Source: Hydractinia symbiolongicarpus (taxonomy: Eukaryota; Cnidaria; Hydrozoa; Anthoathecata; Hydractiniidae). From it: 64,000 nucleotides of DNA. The stretch is taken from NCBI RefSeq assembly GCF_029227915.1, contig NC_079883.1:18788001-18852000 (forward strand). Reading direction: 5' to 3'. Shown piece by piece: positions 54,784 to 63,300 of the stretch. Under the pieces are notes generated by a model that searched no databases, was not told the origin of the DNA, and worked only from the letters and a program-made list of their open reading frames with translations. Position numbers and translations under genes: made by a program. How positions within the stretch are numbered: the stretch's first letter is position 1; each line of letters opens with the position of its first letter.

Positions 54784-57700
54784 ATAACTTGGTTCAAGAA
54801 TGCAATTAGTAAATTATATAGCGCTGTCTCAGCGCCAGTAGCAGCAACTCGCGATGCTCTTGCAGGTCGACTACAGAGTGTACGAGACACTGTCTTATTA
54901 TAACAGAGTAAGGGAACAAATTGCTGGAAGGACGACGCTGCACGATGAAATTGAAACCGAAGCGCGGGAGGATTTTTACGATGCTGGAGACATACAAGAC
55001 GAATACAGCGGAGTCGAAGACATCAAGCACATGTTCCCACAAGAGAAAAAACGATCTGAAGGCGTCGAAGACATTCCGCATATTTTTGACGAAAATGACA
55101 CACAGATGTTGGAAGACGGAAATCGTGTCAAGACATGGCGGTTCAACAAGAACCTTAATCAGCCACTAGCGGAGGCCATCATGCGAAAAGTTACGCCCTA
55201 CATAGATATGAGAGTCAAGGTAGTCTACAGTTTTGCTTGCACCATCTACGAAGCAGGAGGTGGCACGGCTCCGTATCACAAGACCAAGGGAAGCGAAGTA
55301 TCGCTTACGGGCCCAGCTGACATCGAGGCCTTTGTCGAAAAATGTGAAATGCAGCGATTAGATCTAGGAGATCATGAGTTTTGGGGGAAGGCGTACTTGC
55401 CACCAGAAAGAACAATTGAGACCCCAGGATCGTACGAAGGGAAAATAGTGTTCAAGCATGTTCAGATCAAGATCATCTCCACAAGGGAGCCCCTGTTAGG
55501 CTGTGGACCTTTACCAGACTGGTTGCGAAAGAAGAGGTTTATCTACAGCTTTGACAAGGAGGATGAGAGAACCGACATTTTGTGTTTGGAGATGTCTTGC
55601 CGTACACTACCGTGGAGAAAGAGAGCAGCGCGAGAAACGTGTCACGAGACCAGCTCTCGCAATAGCACGCGAGTACTACGAGAATCCTAAACTAAAGAGG
55701 GAAGATGTACGTGCTACGAAGCTCGTTGACTTTGAGGGGATAGCGAAGCGTTTCAAGATTAACATCAGAGTCTTTGAGCCCCTGACAAACTCTGAAAAGG
55801 CACCCTGGAGACTCGTGTACGGTCAGAATCAATACAAAAAAGATTTAGACACGATCAACCTCGGCATGTTGGATGGACACTGTTTTTACATTAAAAAGAT
55901 AGATGTTTTAACGCAACACTGGAAGTGCATGGTCTGCAAACAGCGATTCAACAGGGTTGAAAACCTAACAAGACACACAAAGAAAGAGTGCGAGGGAAAA
56001 AAGCCGACTATCATCTGCAAAGGCAAGAAGGTCAAGCGCATGCCTAGCAAGTCAGAGAAGGTCTTTTACGGTGAGGGCTTTAGCTATGACGCTTGTAAAT
56101 GGCTCGAGCACATGTCGAGGGAAACTGGAAGGCACATACATCACGCGCTGTGTGGGCATGGAGGAGAGCGTGTGATACGAAATAGTTTTGGGGACGAGGT
56201 CTACAAGGTAGACGGATATGAGCCAGAGACTGAGACAGTCTATGAGTACCACGGTTGCAAGTGGCACGGATGCCCCTGCCAAGGAACAGACACGAACAAA
56301 AAGCGATATATTGCCACCAAGTCAAAGGCGGAAGGCATCCGAAAACTTGGCTACAACCTAGTGACAGTGTGGGAGTGTGAGAGCCCACCCAAAGCCAAGA
56401 GGTACTTCAAGAAAGAATTTCAACCCTACCCTCACTACATCGTTTTTGATTTTGAGGCCCTCCTAACACCTTTACACCAGCGGCAAACATCCGATCTAAC
56501 ATATATCTCGGAGCATGTACCGGTCAGCGTCGCCATTCACGATAGTCTGAACGGAGATCCAACGTTCTTGGAGCACGATGATCCAAAGATATTGGTTGAA
56601 CGATTTGTGGAGCAGCTCGAAAAGAGACACGCCCACATCGTGTATGAAGTGGAAATGATGTACCCAAGACCTGACGATTTTGACATGCTTCCAGACAAGA
56701 CTCAGAAGGCATGGGACGCGTGGGTGGGCCAAGTGCCCGTGATCGGTTTTAACAGCGGAAAGTATGACCTGAACATGATCAAGCGGTACTTTGTCGATCA
56801 AATTGCCAAAGACGATAGCAAAAAGATCAAAGTGGCGAAGAAAGACAACGACTACATGTCCTCACGACCTCGAGGTTCAAATTTATCGATATCAAAAATT
56901 TTATAGCTCCTGGCATGAGCTACGACCTATGGTGCAAGTCTCTGGATTGCAAGCTCGAAAAGCTGGTGTTCCCATACGAGTGGCTGACGAGCTATGACAA
57001 GCTAAACCACGTCGGCCCCGTGGCGTACGAACACTTCTATAGCAGTCTTATTGGGAAAAACACCCTCTCTCTTGATGGGTACGAAATATTCCGTGCAGAG
57101 TTTTACAAGCGAGGCTGCGTCACCATGATGGACTGGTTGCGTGAGTACAATTTAGCCGACGTGGAACCTTTCATCGAAGCCGTGGACAAGACAAGATTGC
57201 AGTACTACGACGACGAGATAGACATTTTGAAAGACGCGGTAAGCATTCCAGGTGTGTCGATGCGCTACGTCTTGAACAAGTCTCTACGACTGAATCCAAA
57301 GCTGGAGCTATACGCGCCAGGAGAGCCGTGCAAGCACAAGTGTGAAAGCAAACCGTGCAAAGGGGAGGGCTGCGAGGCGTGCAAGAAAGCTCGAGAACAG
57401 TGTAAAGAGTGTGAGGGTAACGTTTGCGAGGTGTGTAACGGCAGGCCATGCGAGGGTTGTGGTGGAAAGAGAAAGAAAGGTGAGAATTGCGAGACGTGCA
57501 AGGGGAAAAAGTGCAAGACATGCAGGGGGGAAAAGTGCAAGACATGCAAGGGAAAATGTGCAGGGGGATGCAAAGGAAAGAGTTGCAAGGCGTGCAAAAA
57601 GGTGCAAAAGGCTTGCACTGAGTGTACCAAAAACGAAGCGTATGAACTGCTTCAAACGGGCATGGTGGGAGGGCCTGCCATCGTGTTCTGTAGGTACCAC

Positions 57701-59020
57701 GAGAGAGACGTGACGGGTATCAGATCCCACATCTACAAGGAGCCACGGAAGTGCAAAACTGTTTTGGGGCTTGACGCGAACATGCTGTACCCGAGTACGT
57801 TGATGCAAGACTTTCCTTGTGGGAAGGAGAAGCTGATCAAGGTGCCTACACCGACAGCGAAACACAATCTCGAGCTACTAACACAAGGTGTGCAAAATGG
57901 ATCCCTCTTCGGTTTTGCGCAGGTCGACATCGAAGTGCCGAAGGAACTGTATGACAAATTCAGCGAGATACCTCCGCTATTTGTGGTCAAGGAGATACCC
58001 TCAGACCAGATTCCAGAGCACATGCAAGAGTACTTGAAAATTACGGGGCGCAAACGTATTTCAGGCACACGTAAGCTTCTAGGGTTGATGAAAGCTAAAA
58101 AGATCTTGTTGTACACTCCGGTGCTAAAGTGGTACCTCGACCATGGCCTGAAGGTGACAGCGTTTCACCAGTTCATCAAGTACAAACGAGGTAAGCCATT
58201 TGCATGGTTTCCGGAAGAAATTGCGGATGCACGACGACAAGCCGATAAAGACCCTGACAAACGTATTGTGGGAGATACAGCCAAGCTGAAAGGGAACTCG
58301 TTTTATGGGAAAATGATCGAAGATCTAGCGAGGCACGCGAACACCACCTTCACGAGAGATGAAAAGAAGGTGGATGCAGCGATGAGATCGCCATACCTTG
58401 AAGATCTTGAAGAGATAGGTGATGCTTGCGAGATCCGAGAAGGAAAGAAAAAGGTGCATATCGACAGAGCGTACCAGTGCGGCATTGCGGTGTACCAGCT
58501 GGCCAAATTGCGCATGCTTGAGTTCTATTATGACTTCATCGACAAGTACGTGGATCGTCGAGACTTTGAATATATTTACATGGATACGGACAGTGCCTAT
58601 TTTGCCATCTCTGGAGAAGAGTTGCGAGATGTCGTTCGCCCTGAACTGCTTGACGAGTACGACAAAGACGTGAAAAACTGGCTGGTAACCGACAAGTATT
58701 CGAGTCGAACAGGAGGCTTGTTTAAGCTTGAGTTCATGGGGTTTCAGATGATTGCCACGACATCCAAGTGCTATTTCGTCGAAGGGAAAGAGGGCACAAA
58801 GTTTTCGTGTAAGGGGATGTCGAAGAAGCAGAACTCTATGACATGGGAGAGGTATAAGAACGCGTTGAATGGCTCTATTGACACTGCGAAAAACGTAGGT
58901 TTCCGGGTGCGCAACCAGGGGATGGTTACGTACGAACAAAACAAGCTGGGCCTCTCGGCGTTTTATGATAAGCGGAAGGTGCTCGAGGATGGTATACATA
59001 CGGTGCCTTTGGAATTGTAA
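54784..59020 (+). pseudogene. POLB: Protein-primed DNA polymerase B of Polinton B, with Cys-rich expansion and frameshifts
   Basis: The position equivalent to Polinton A's start codon (54,784) is ATA, and the family reading begins WFKNAISKLYSAVSAPV without a start. Frame changes occur near 54,893, 55,575, 55,650 and 56,865. Segments: N-terminal region 54,854-55,690, C2H2-like finger CMVCKQRFNRVENLTRHTKKEC at 55,928-55,993, exonuclease motifs FDFEALLTP (near 56,450) and GFNSGKYDLNM (near 56,745), then a long intact frame 56,915-59,020. The latter has motif A (GLDANMLYPSTL), motif B (KLKGNSFYGK, 58,284) and motif C (YMDTDSAYF, 58,576). A 99-residue block with 23 cysteines lies at 57,329-57,625. 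The polymerase domain is intact, the N-terminal half is broken. Confidence 0.93.
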
Positions 59021-59664
59021 TTAGCGTTGAAAAGATTTGTGTTTTTAAATTTTCTCACTCCTCATCAGTTTAAAGCGGTAGAAACAAGATAAAACTCATT
59101 TGCCTCATCCATTCAAAAATGATAAACACATTTCTGAATAAGCAAGAGGTTTTCTGTATGATGTCCAAACGAGCTAGCCGGTGATGCGTGAATTTTCACA
59201 CAGGTAGTACTCAAGGTGATACTGAATAGTTTTATACAAAGCTTGAATTATAGTAAAATTGTGGGAGCAGGCTTAGATCCTGGCGGAAGGTTAGGGGTGC
59301 GCGGGCGAGAGCACGTCCTAGCTGGAAGCGGCCGTCTCGCCCCGGCTTCTCCCACACTGTGCCACGACGGGAAAAATTGCGCCAAAATGCCGGTTAAATG
59401 TCAGTGCAAGGAACGGCCTCTGAAAGTGCTCACTTAAAAAGGTGGGTTTCGTTAATGCGTAGTACAAGCACGACATTCTGTATAGAGTATAAAGAGCAAG
59501 CACGCTAAGCCTGCAAAGCAGGACAGCACTGAAAAACACCTTGGATATGGTGAACCAAAGGCTCTGAGTGGTATACTCACAGAATCAAAAACCCTCTGGG
59601 TTCAAACAACAACAACAAAAACAACAACAAAAACCCCAAAGGGTTCCCTTGCGAGGGTTTTGTT
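59021..59664. other. Intergenic stretch of Polinton B between polB and the next gene
   Basis: Polinton A has the HNH gene at the matching place. Here there is none. A GC-rich patch at 59,260-59,420 holds a 73-residue frame ending MPVKCQCKERPLKVL that I do not recognise. A hairpin-capable AACCCTCTGGGTTC / AAACCCCAAAGGGTTC region lies at 59,588-59,665. Confidence 0.45.
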
Positions 59665-59676
59665 TTGAAAAATAAA

Positions 59677-60216
59677 CATGATGAAGCTATATTTGATGTT
59701 GTAGACACACCTGCGGAAGCCTTTCAACCCAAAGAAAAACCTATCGACAAACGTCAAGCCTTGAAGGATGCTATACGCAAAGGCAAACAGCATCTCTTAC
59801 CGAACAAATGTACCGAAAGATTTGTCGACAAAGCTCCAGATGAGGTGATCGAGAAAGCGTACGCCGACTATGTTCAACGTGAAATTCACGAGAAAGGAGA
59901 AAAGACCGCCAAGGCACTATCTTCACACGCGATTAGCATGTACGCGAAGGCTGTAGGTAATGTTGTTCAACTCGATAGTGCGGAGGGTCTGAAAAAAGAC
60001 ATCGAGGAAGATCCGATTATCAAGGACTCCATGGCAGATTTGGGGATCCTTGTGTACTCTGCCTTTGGAAAATTTCTAGCGCCACTCTTGGTTGCTGCTC
60101 ATACCATTAATCACACTCAGCTCTCCGTGAAGTCCAAGACAGATGAAAAGCAAGATGACGAACAGCAAGAAAAAGATGGGAAACAGTCTTTCGAAGTTTT
60201 ATATGAGCAATCGTGA
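59677..60216 (+). pseudogene. Conserved Polinton protein with IFDVVDTPAEA motif (start out of frame)
   Basis: This is the homologue of the 42,671-43,246 gene: IFDVVDTPAEAFQPKEKPID, KCTERFVDKAPDEVIEKAY, KALSSHAISMYAKAVGNVVQ, DLGILVYSAFGKFLAPLL. The AATAAACATG box at 59,671-59,680 is where Polinton A's gene starts, but here that ATG is out of frame with the body, which indicates a small deletion just after the start codon. No in-frame ATG lies near the N-terminus. The C-terminal tail is Gln/Lys/Asp-rich. Function unknown. Confidence 0.7.
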
Positions 60217-60433
60217 AAATATTGATCGTATAAGCAAGGGGGAAATGGGCAGAATAAATGCACGGTACACAGATTGGTGCAGCATTTACGGTGACTCCCA
60301 CTCACGCGGTTGGGTAATCCTGACACCAGAAGCTGATCGCTTTCCACCACAGGCTGAGCACAACATCAGACTGTTAAAAGGTTTGAAGAGAGACAATCGC
60401 TACTCTACACGATGGTCTGTAGGTCTTTGGTGA
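60203..60433 (+). CDS. Small unknown protein (76 aa)
   Basis: ATG 60203 starts MSNRENIDRISKGEMGRINA, overlapping the previous gene's end by 14 bases. The rest (ARYTDWCSIYGDSHSRGWVI, RLLKGLKRDNRYSTRWS) matches no family I know, and Polinton A has no counterpart between the same neighbours. The start lacks the AAATAAATG box, so it may be a remnant of a longer gene or not expressed. Confidence 0.35.
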   Translation: MSNRENIDRISKGEMGRINARYTDWCSIYGDSHSRGWVILTPEADRFPPQAEHNIRLLKGLKRDNRYSTRWSVGLW

Positions 60434-60507
60434 AGGTATGGGAGAATTTTGAGCAAAACTTGGCTCTACTAGAAAAGTCGAAAATTCACTGATTCGTCAC
60501 TACAAGA

Positions 60508-60537
60508 AAATTTTGTAAAGCTCTTTACAAAATTTTT
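60508..60537. terminator. 14-bp-stem hairpin (AAAATTTTGTAAAG)
   Basis: A perfect 14-bp inverted repeat with a two-base loop. It lies between the + strand frame ending at 60,433 and a - strand remnant ending at about 60,539, as expected for a bidirectional 3'-end signal. Confidence 0.7.
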
Positions 60538-60538
60538 A

Positions 60539-60690
60539 GCCCAAGCGTGCCTTTGGTCGTTTAAAACAGTAGATGGCTTTTCCTTCGTTGTAGGTCCCTG
60601 TTGAATCGACAGTCACCTCTACCCCCGATCTGGGCACTTCGGATAAAAACCTCTTTTCATCTACTATTTTTCCAAGGGCAAGTCTAAATA
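60539..60690 (-). pseudogene. Remnant of a minus-strand gene
   Basis: The minus strand is open for about 50 codons (LALGKIVDEKRFLSEVPRSG, then GTYNEGKAIYCFKRPKARLG) and stops at about 60,539 beside the hairpin. It has no start codon, and its 5' end runs into the divergent gene's promoter. The composition is protein-like, but I do not recognise the family. Probably the 3' remainder of a deleted Polinton gene. Confidence 0.35.
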
Positions 60691-60694
60691 AATG
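60683..60694 (+). promoter_or_regulatory. Start-codon motif CTAAATAAATG in Polinton B
   Basis: Same box and same distance (the ATG is part of it) as before the Polinton A capsid gene. It is kept although the two elements have diverged, which supports a regulatory role. Confidence 0.5.
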
Positions 60695-61072
60695 AGTGAA
60701 GAACAATCTAACCAAGTCATAACCAAGAAGAATGAGGGTCGTGTTGCTGCTGGAAGAAAACTTGCTGAATGGAATCGCAAGAACAAGGCTGACTTACAGA
60801 AGAACTTGGGCAAAAGTACTTCGCAAGAGGGTCAGGAACCTGTCGCAAGTCCTCACAAGTTCCCAGACAGTCTCTATGTCGCTGGAGGTCTAGCTGCCGT
60901 ACTTGCTGTTTGCGTGGCAGTCTATTACATACGTAAGAAGCCTGCTGAAACCCCAGAGCCTAGCGTCTCCACAGGAGTACGTGCGTCTCAGCAGCACACG
61001 CAAAAGCAACGCGATCGCCTAGCGGCCGTGTCAGCGGAAGGGCGTCATATCGACATTTTCAAGATGCGGTAA
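60692..61072 (+). CDS. Conserved single-span membrane protein (126 aa)
   Basis: Homologue of 42,334-42,678. It has MSEEQSNQVITKKNEGRVAA, a membrane span (LYVAGGLAAVLAVCVAVYYI) followed by RKK, a variable Gln-rich tail and the conserved end DIFKMR. The tail is about 12 residues longer than in Polinton A. The frame is intact. Likely a virion or assembly membrane protein, inferred from topology and context only. Confidence 0.75.
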   Translation: MSEEQSNQVITKKNEGRVAAGRKLAEWNRKNKADLQKNLGKSTSQEGQEPVASPHKFPDSLYVAGGLAAVLAVCVAVYYIRKKPAETPEPSVSTGVRASQQHTQKQRDRLAAVSAEGRHIDIFKMR

Positions 61073-61083
61073 GCACATAATAA

Positions 61084-61335
61084 ATGAGCTCTAACGTAAC
61101 ACCCCAGCAAAAAGAAGTCCTTGACATGCTCTACGAGACCGTAGTCGATCTCGGTTTCACCTTCGCCTACGCGATGACAGGGAAAAGGTTCCTAGGCATC
61201 ACAAGTCACTCCACTAAAATGGATACCAGCGATGCTTTGAAGATGGTAGCTTACTTCTCAGCAGGCAGGGCCAGTCGCGAGATGGCTGTCAGCAAAGGTT
61301 GGATCCCTGAATCTATCGTACCAAAGCCTAAGTAA
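61084..61335 (+). CDS. Conserved small Polinton membrane protein (83 aa)
   Basis: Homologue of 42,077-42,319. It has a hydrophobic segment (LGFTFAYAMTGKRFLGI), KMDTSDALKMVAYFSAG and the C-terminus GWIPESIVPKPK. The start is in AATAAATG. It is 11 bases downstream of the previous gene and collinear with Polinton A. Confidence 0.7.
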   Translation: MSSNVTPQQKEVLDMLYETVVDLGFTFAYAMTGKRFLGITSHSTKMDTSDALKMVAYFSAGRASREMAVSKGWIPESIVPKPK

Positions 61336-61395
61336 GTCTACAAGGTTTGTGTCTGCCCAAGGCAAACACGAGTGACCCGAAGGACCTAAAATAAA

Positions 61396-61992
61396 ATGAC
61401 TCTAGACATTGTCAAGGAGCCGCATACGGCAATCTTCACAGGGCCGACAAGTTGTGGCAAGACGCAGCGTGTCCTGGATTTGCTTGAGAACGAGTATAGG
61501 CAGCATTTCGACAACATTGTCATTCTCTGCCCTACAATCCGCTGGAACAAGACCTATCAAGAGAGATCCTGGCTATGGAGGGATAACTACGTGTTTCTGG
61601 TGGAGCCCAAGGAGCAGCTGTTCGAATGGATCCAAAAACTGTCGTCATTGCTGGCGGGCGAAGAGACGTTGTTTATCGTTGACGATATGATAGCCGACGA
61701 TAGCCTTGATAAAAAGCGACAGACCTTGCTTGAGCTTGCCATCAGTGGTAGACATCGCAAACACAGTCTCTGGCTACTAACGCAGTCGTATACCGCCTTG
61801 CCGAAGAACCTTCGAAGGCAAAAAAAGCAGTTGTTCATGTGGTACCCCCACGAACGATCAGACATGAAACTCGTCGACGAGGAAACAAACATGATCAGCG
61901 ACTGGGAAAACATCAAGGCTCAGCTCAAGAAGTCCAAGCATGCTTGCTTGTACATAAGACTGGAGCACCCCAGGACTTGGAAAATTTTTTGA
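61396..61992 (+). CDS. ATP: A32-like genome-packaging ATPase (198 aa, intact)
   Basis: The start lies in AAAATAAAATG. Walker A is GPTSCGKT at residues 16-23 and Walker B LFIVDDMI near residue 95. LLELAISGRHRKHSLWLLTQS and RRQKKQLFMWYPHERSD follow. The frame ends with a poly-T stop. It is the intact counterpart of the Polinton A copy and locates the nonsense change there. It belongs to the FtsK/HerA superfamily of viral packaging motors. Confidence 0.92.
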   Translation: MTLDIVKEPHTAIFTGPTSCGKTQRVLDLLENEYRQHFDNIVILCPTIRWNKTYQERSWLWRDNYVFLVEPKEQLFEWIQKLSSLLAGEETLFIVDDMIADDSLDKKRQTLLELAISGRHRKHSLWLLTQSYTALPKNLRRQKKQLFMWYPHERSDMKLVDEETNMISDWENIKAQLKKSKHACLYIRLEHPRTWKIF

Positions 61993-62040
61993 GTTCTGTC
62001 CCAAGCAAGATTGTTGAAATTATTCCAAAACTACAAGATG

Positions 62041-62199
62041 AAAAATATTACCATTGAGACCAAGATGAATCGTCTTTTCAGATCCCTTCCAGCCCGTTTT
62101 AAACAAACCCGCAAGCAGCTCAGAAATAACAACGGCAATCCCCACGATATCTTCATCTCTCTGGAGGGACTCAAGTGGATGGAAAGCAATATCGCCTAG
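62041..62199 (+). CDS. Short basic protein of unknown function
   Basis: From the ATG near 62,038 the frame reads ITIETKMNRLFRSLPARFKQ and ends LEGLKWMESNIA: basic, with no membrane segment. Polinton A has a different, membrane-anchored coiled-coil protein at this place. It may be a real small gene or the remainder of one. Weak evidence. Confidence 0.3.
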   Translation, partial: KNITIETKMNRLFRSLPARFKQTRKQLRNNNGNPHDIFISLEGLKWMESNIA

Positions 62200-62315
62200 C
62201 GGCTCAGCAAAAGCACAAGAGACCCCGATATTCGAGGTAGACTGCGAGCGCTTATAGATGCATATAGCACGACGGCTTCGTCCCATTAGATGGTGCCCTG
62301 GGAACGAGGTAAGTA

Positions 62316-62342
62316 TTAATGTGAACCTGTGGCTCACATTAA
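62316..62342. terminator. Hairpin upstream of the BRO gene
   Basis: TTAATGTGA and TCACATTAA enclose a nine-base loop. It lies between the ATPase region and the BRO gene and resembles the other gene-end hairpins. Confidence 0.5.
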
Positions 62343-62415
62343 CTACACATGCAATTCCAAATCAAGAGCACCGTCCATGCAACATGATCCCCGGATACCA
62401 AAACTGTAAGATAAA

Positions 62416-63192
62416 ATGTCTTGTCTTGTAGCAGTTGATTACTTTGAAGGAAAGCAAGTCCGATCATTCTTTGTTCAGGATAAAGGTCAATGCATCGTAG
62501 CCTCCAATGTTTGGAGAGCCGCGGGCTATAAGCGGGAGGCGGGAGTAAAAGCCCTTCAGAGGCTTGTTCCCAACAAGTACAAAATACGGCTTGGCGACGT
62601 TATTACTGACCTCCAAGGTGTGGACAGATCTGTCCACACCCAGCCAAACACAGTTTTGCTGACAGAGCCAGGCCTTTATTGCTTCCTTTTGAGGTGTGGC
62701 AGACCTGAAGCAGCACTATTTTTGGATTGGGTTGTTGAAGAGGTTTTACCTCGAGAGGTCAGCAAGCTTGCTGGAATTGTAGAAGAAAATCAAGCGGCGC
62801 TGGCTCTGCTCAACGACGAATTGGAGTACAAGGATCGAACGATAGCCGTACAAGAGCAAGAAATTGAAGAACTACATAACCGAGCCGTTCCTCGCCTTGA
62901 GGACCCTAAAAAGGATAACGGAATGGTTATAATCCAAAAGAATAACGATGATGAATATCCGTATGACGCTATATGTGGGCAACAAGGCTATGTAGCGCAA
63001 AAGATTCGCAACAAGTTAACAGATCATCCCAACGGTCAACTCGTCGTTCTTGCAGAAACCCCAAATGCCATTGTACATTACAACTGGCTCCGAGAGCGTG
63101 GATGCATTGAAGTAAATCCCGAACGTCCAAGTCACTTTCGATTAGGTCGTAATTATACACATCAGAGATTGATGGAGCTTGCCGAGATCTAG
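62416..63192 (+). CDS. BRO-family protein (Bro-N plus C-terminal domain)
   Basis: The start is in AAGATAAAATG. The N-terminal ~110 residues follow the Bro-N pattern (FFVQDKGQCIVASNVWRAAGY, LLTEPGLYCFLLRCGRPEA, FLDWVVEEVLP). Then comes a coiled coil (AALALLNDELEYKDRTIAVQ) and a C-terminal domain (YPYDAICGQQGYVAQKI, VVLAETPNAIVHYNWL) like those paired with Bro-N or KilA-N in insect and large DNA viruses. Bro-N proteins bind DNA and may regulate replication or host chromatin. The gene is intact (258 residues) and matches the position of the broken copy in Polinton A. Confidence 0.82.
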   Translation: MSCLVAVDYFEGKQVRSFFVQDKGQCIVASNVWRAAGYKREAGVKALQRLVPNKYKIRLGDVITDLQGVDRSVHTQPNTVLLTEPGLYCFLLRCGRPEAALFLDWVVEEVLPREVSKLAGIVEENQAALALLNDELEYKDRTIAVQEQEIEELHNRAVPRLEDPKKDNGMVIIQKNNDDEYPYDAICGQQGYVAQKIRNKLTDHPNGQLVVLAETPNAIVHYNWLRERGCIEVNPERPSHFRLGRNYTHQRLMELAEI

Positions 63193-63196
63193 GATT

Positions 63197-63226
63197 TTTT
63201 TTGTAACCCTGATAGATTACAAAAAA
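63197..63226. terminator. Hairpin between convergent BRO and integrase genes
   Basis: TTTTTTGTAA and TTACAAAAAA are separated by ten bases, directly after the BRO stop. The integrase converges from the right. The same GTA-A/T-run type is seen elsewhere in both elements. A second stem GGTTCCCC/GGGGAACC follows at 63,252-63,274. Confidence 0.6.
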
Positions 63227-63300
63227 CTACGCTTATGGGTATCAACTGAGCGGTTCCCCCGTAGCAGGGGAACCTGTGAAATGGCTCGGGCTCGAGAAAT

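Noticed and set aside
57171-57865. Several long minus-strand frames opposite the polymerase Cys block (rich in His, Phe, Leu)
   Set aside because: They mirror the Lys/Cys/Gly codons of the real + strand gene and have no start motif.
61587-61916. Minus-strand frame opposite the Polinton B ATPase
   Set aside because: Shadow of the intact ATPase. No motif of its own.
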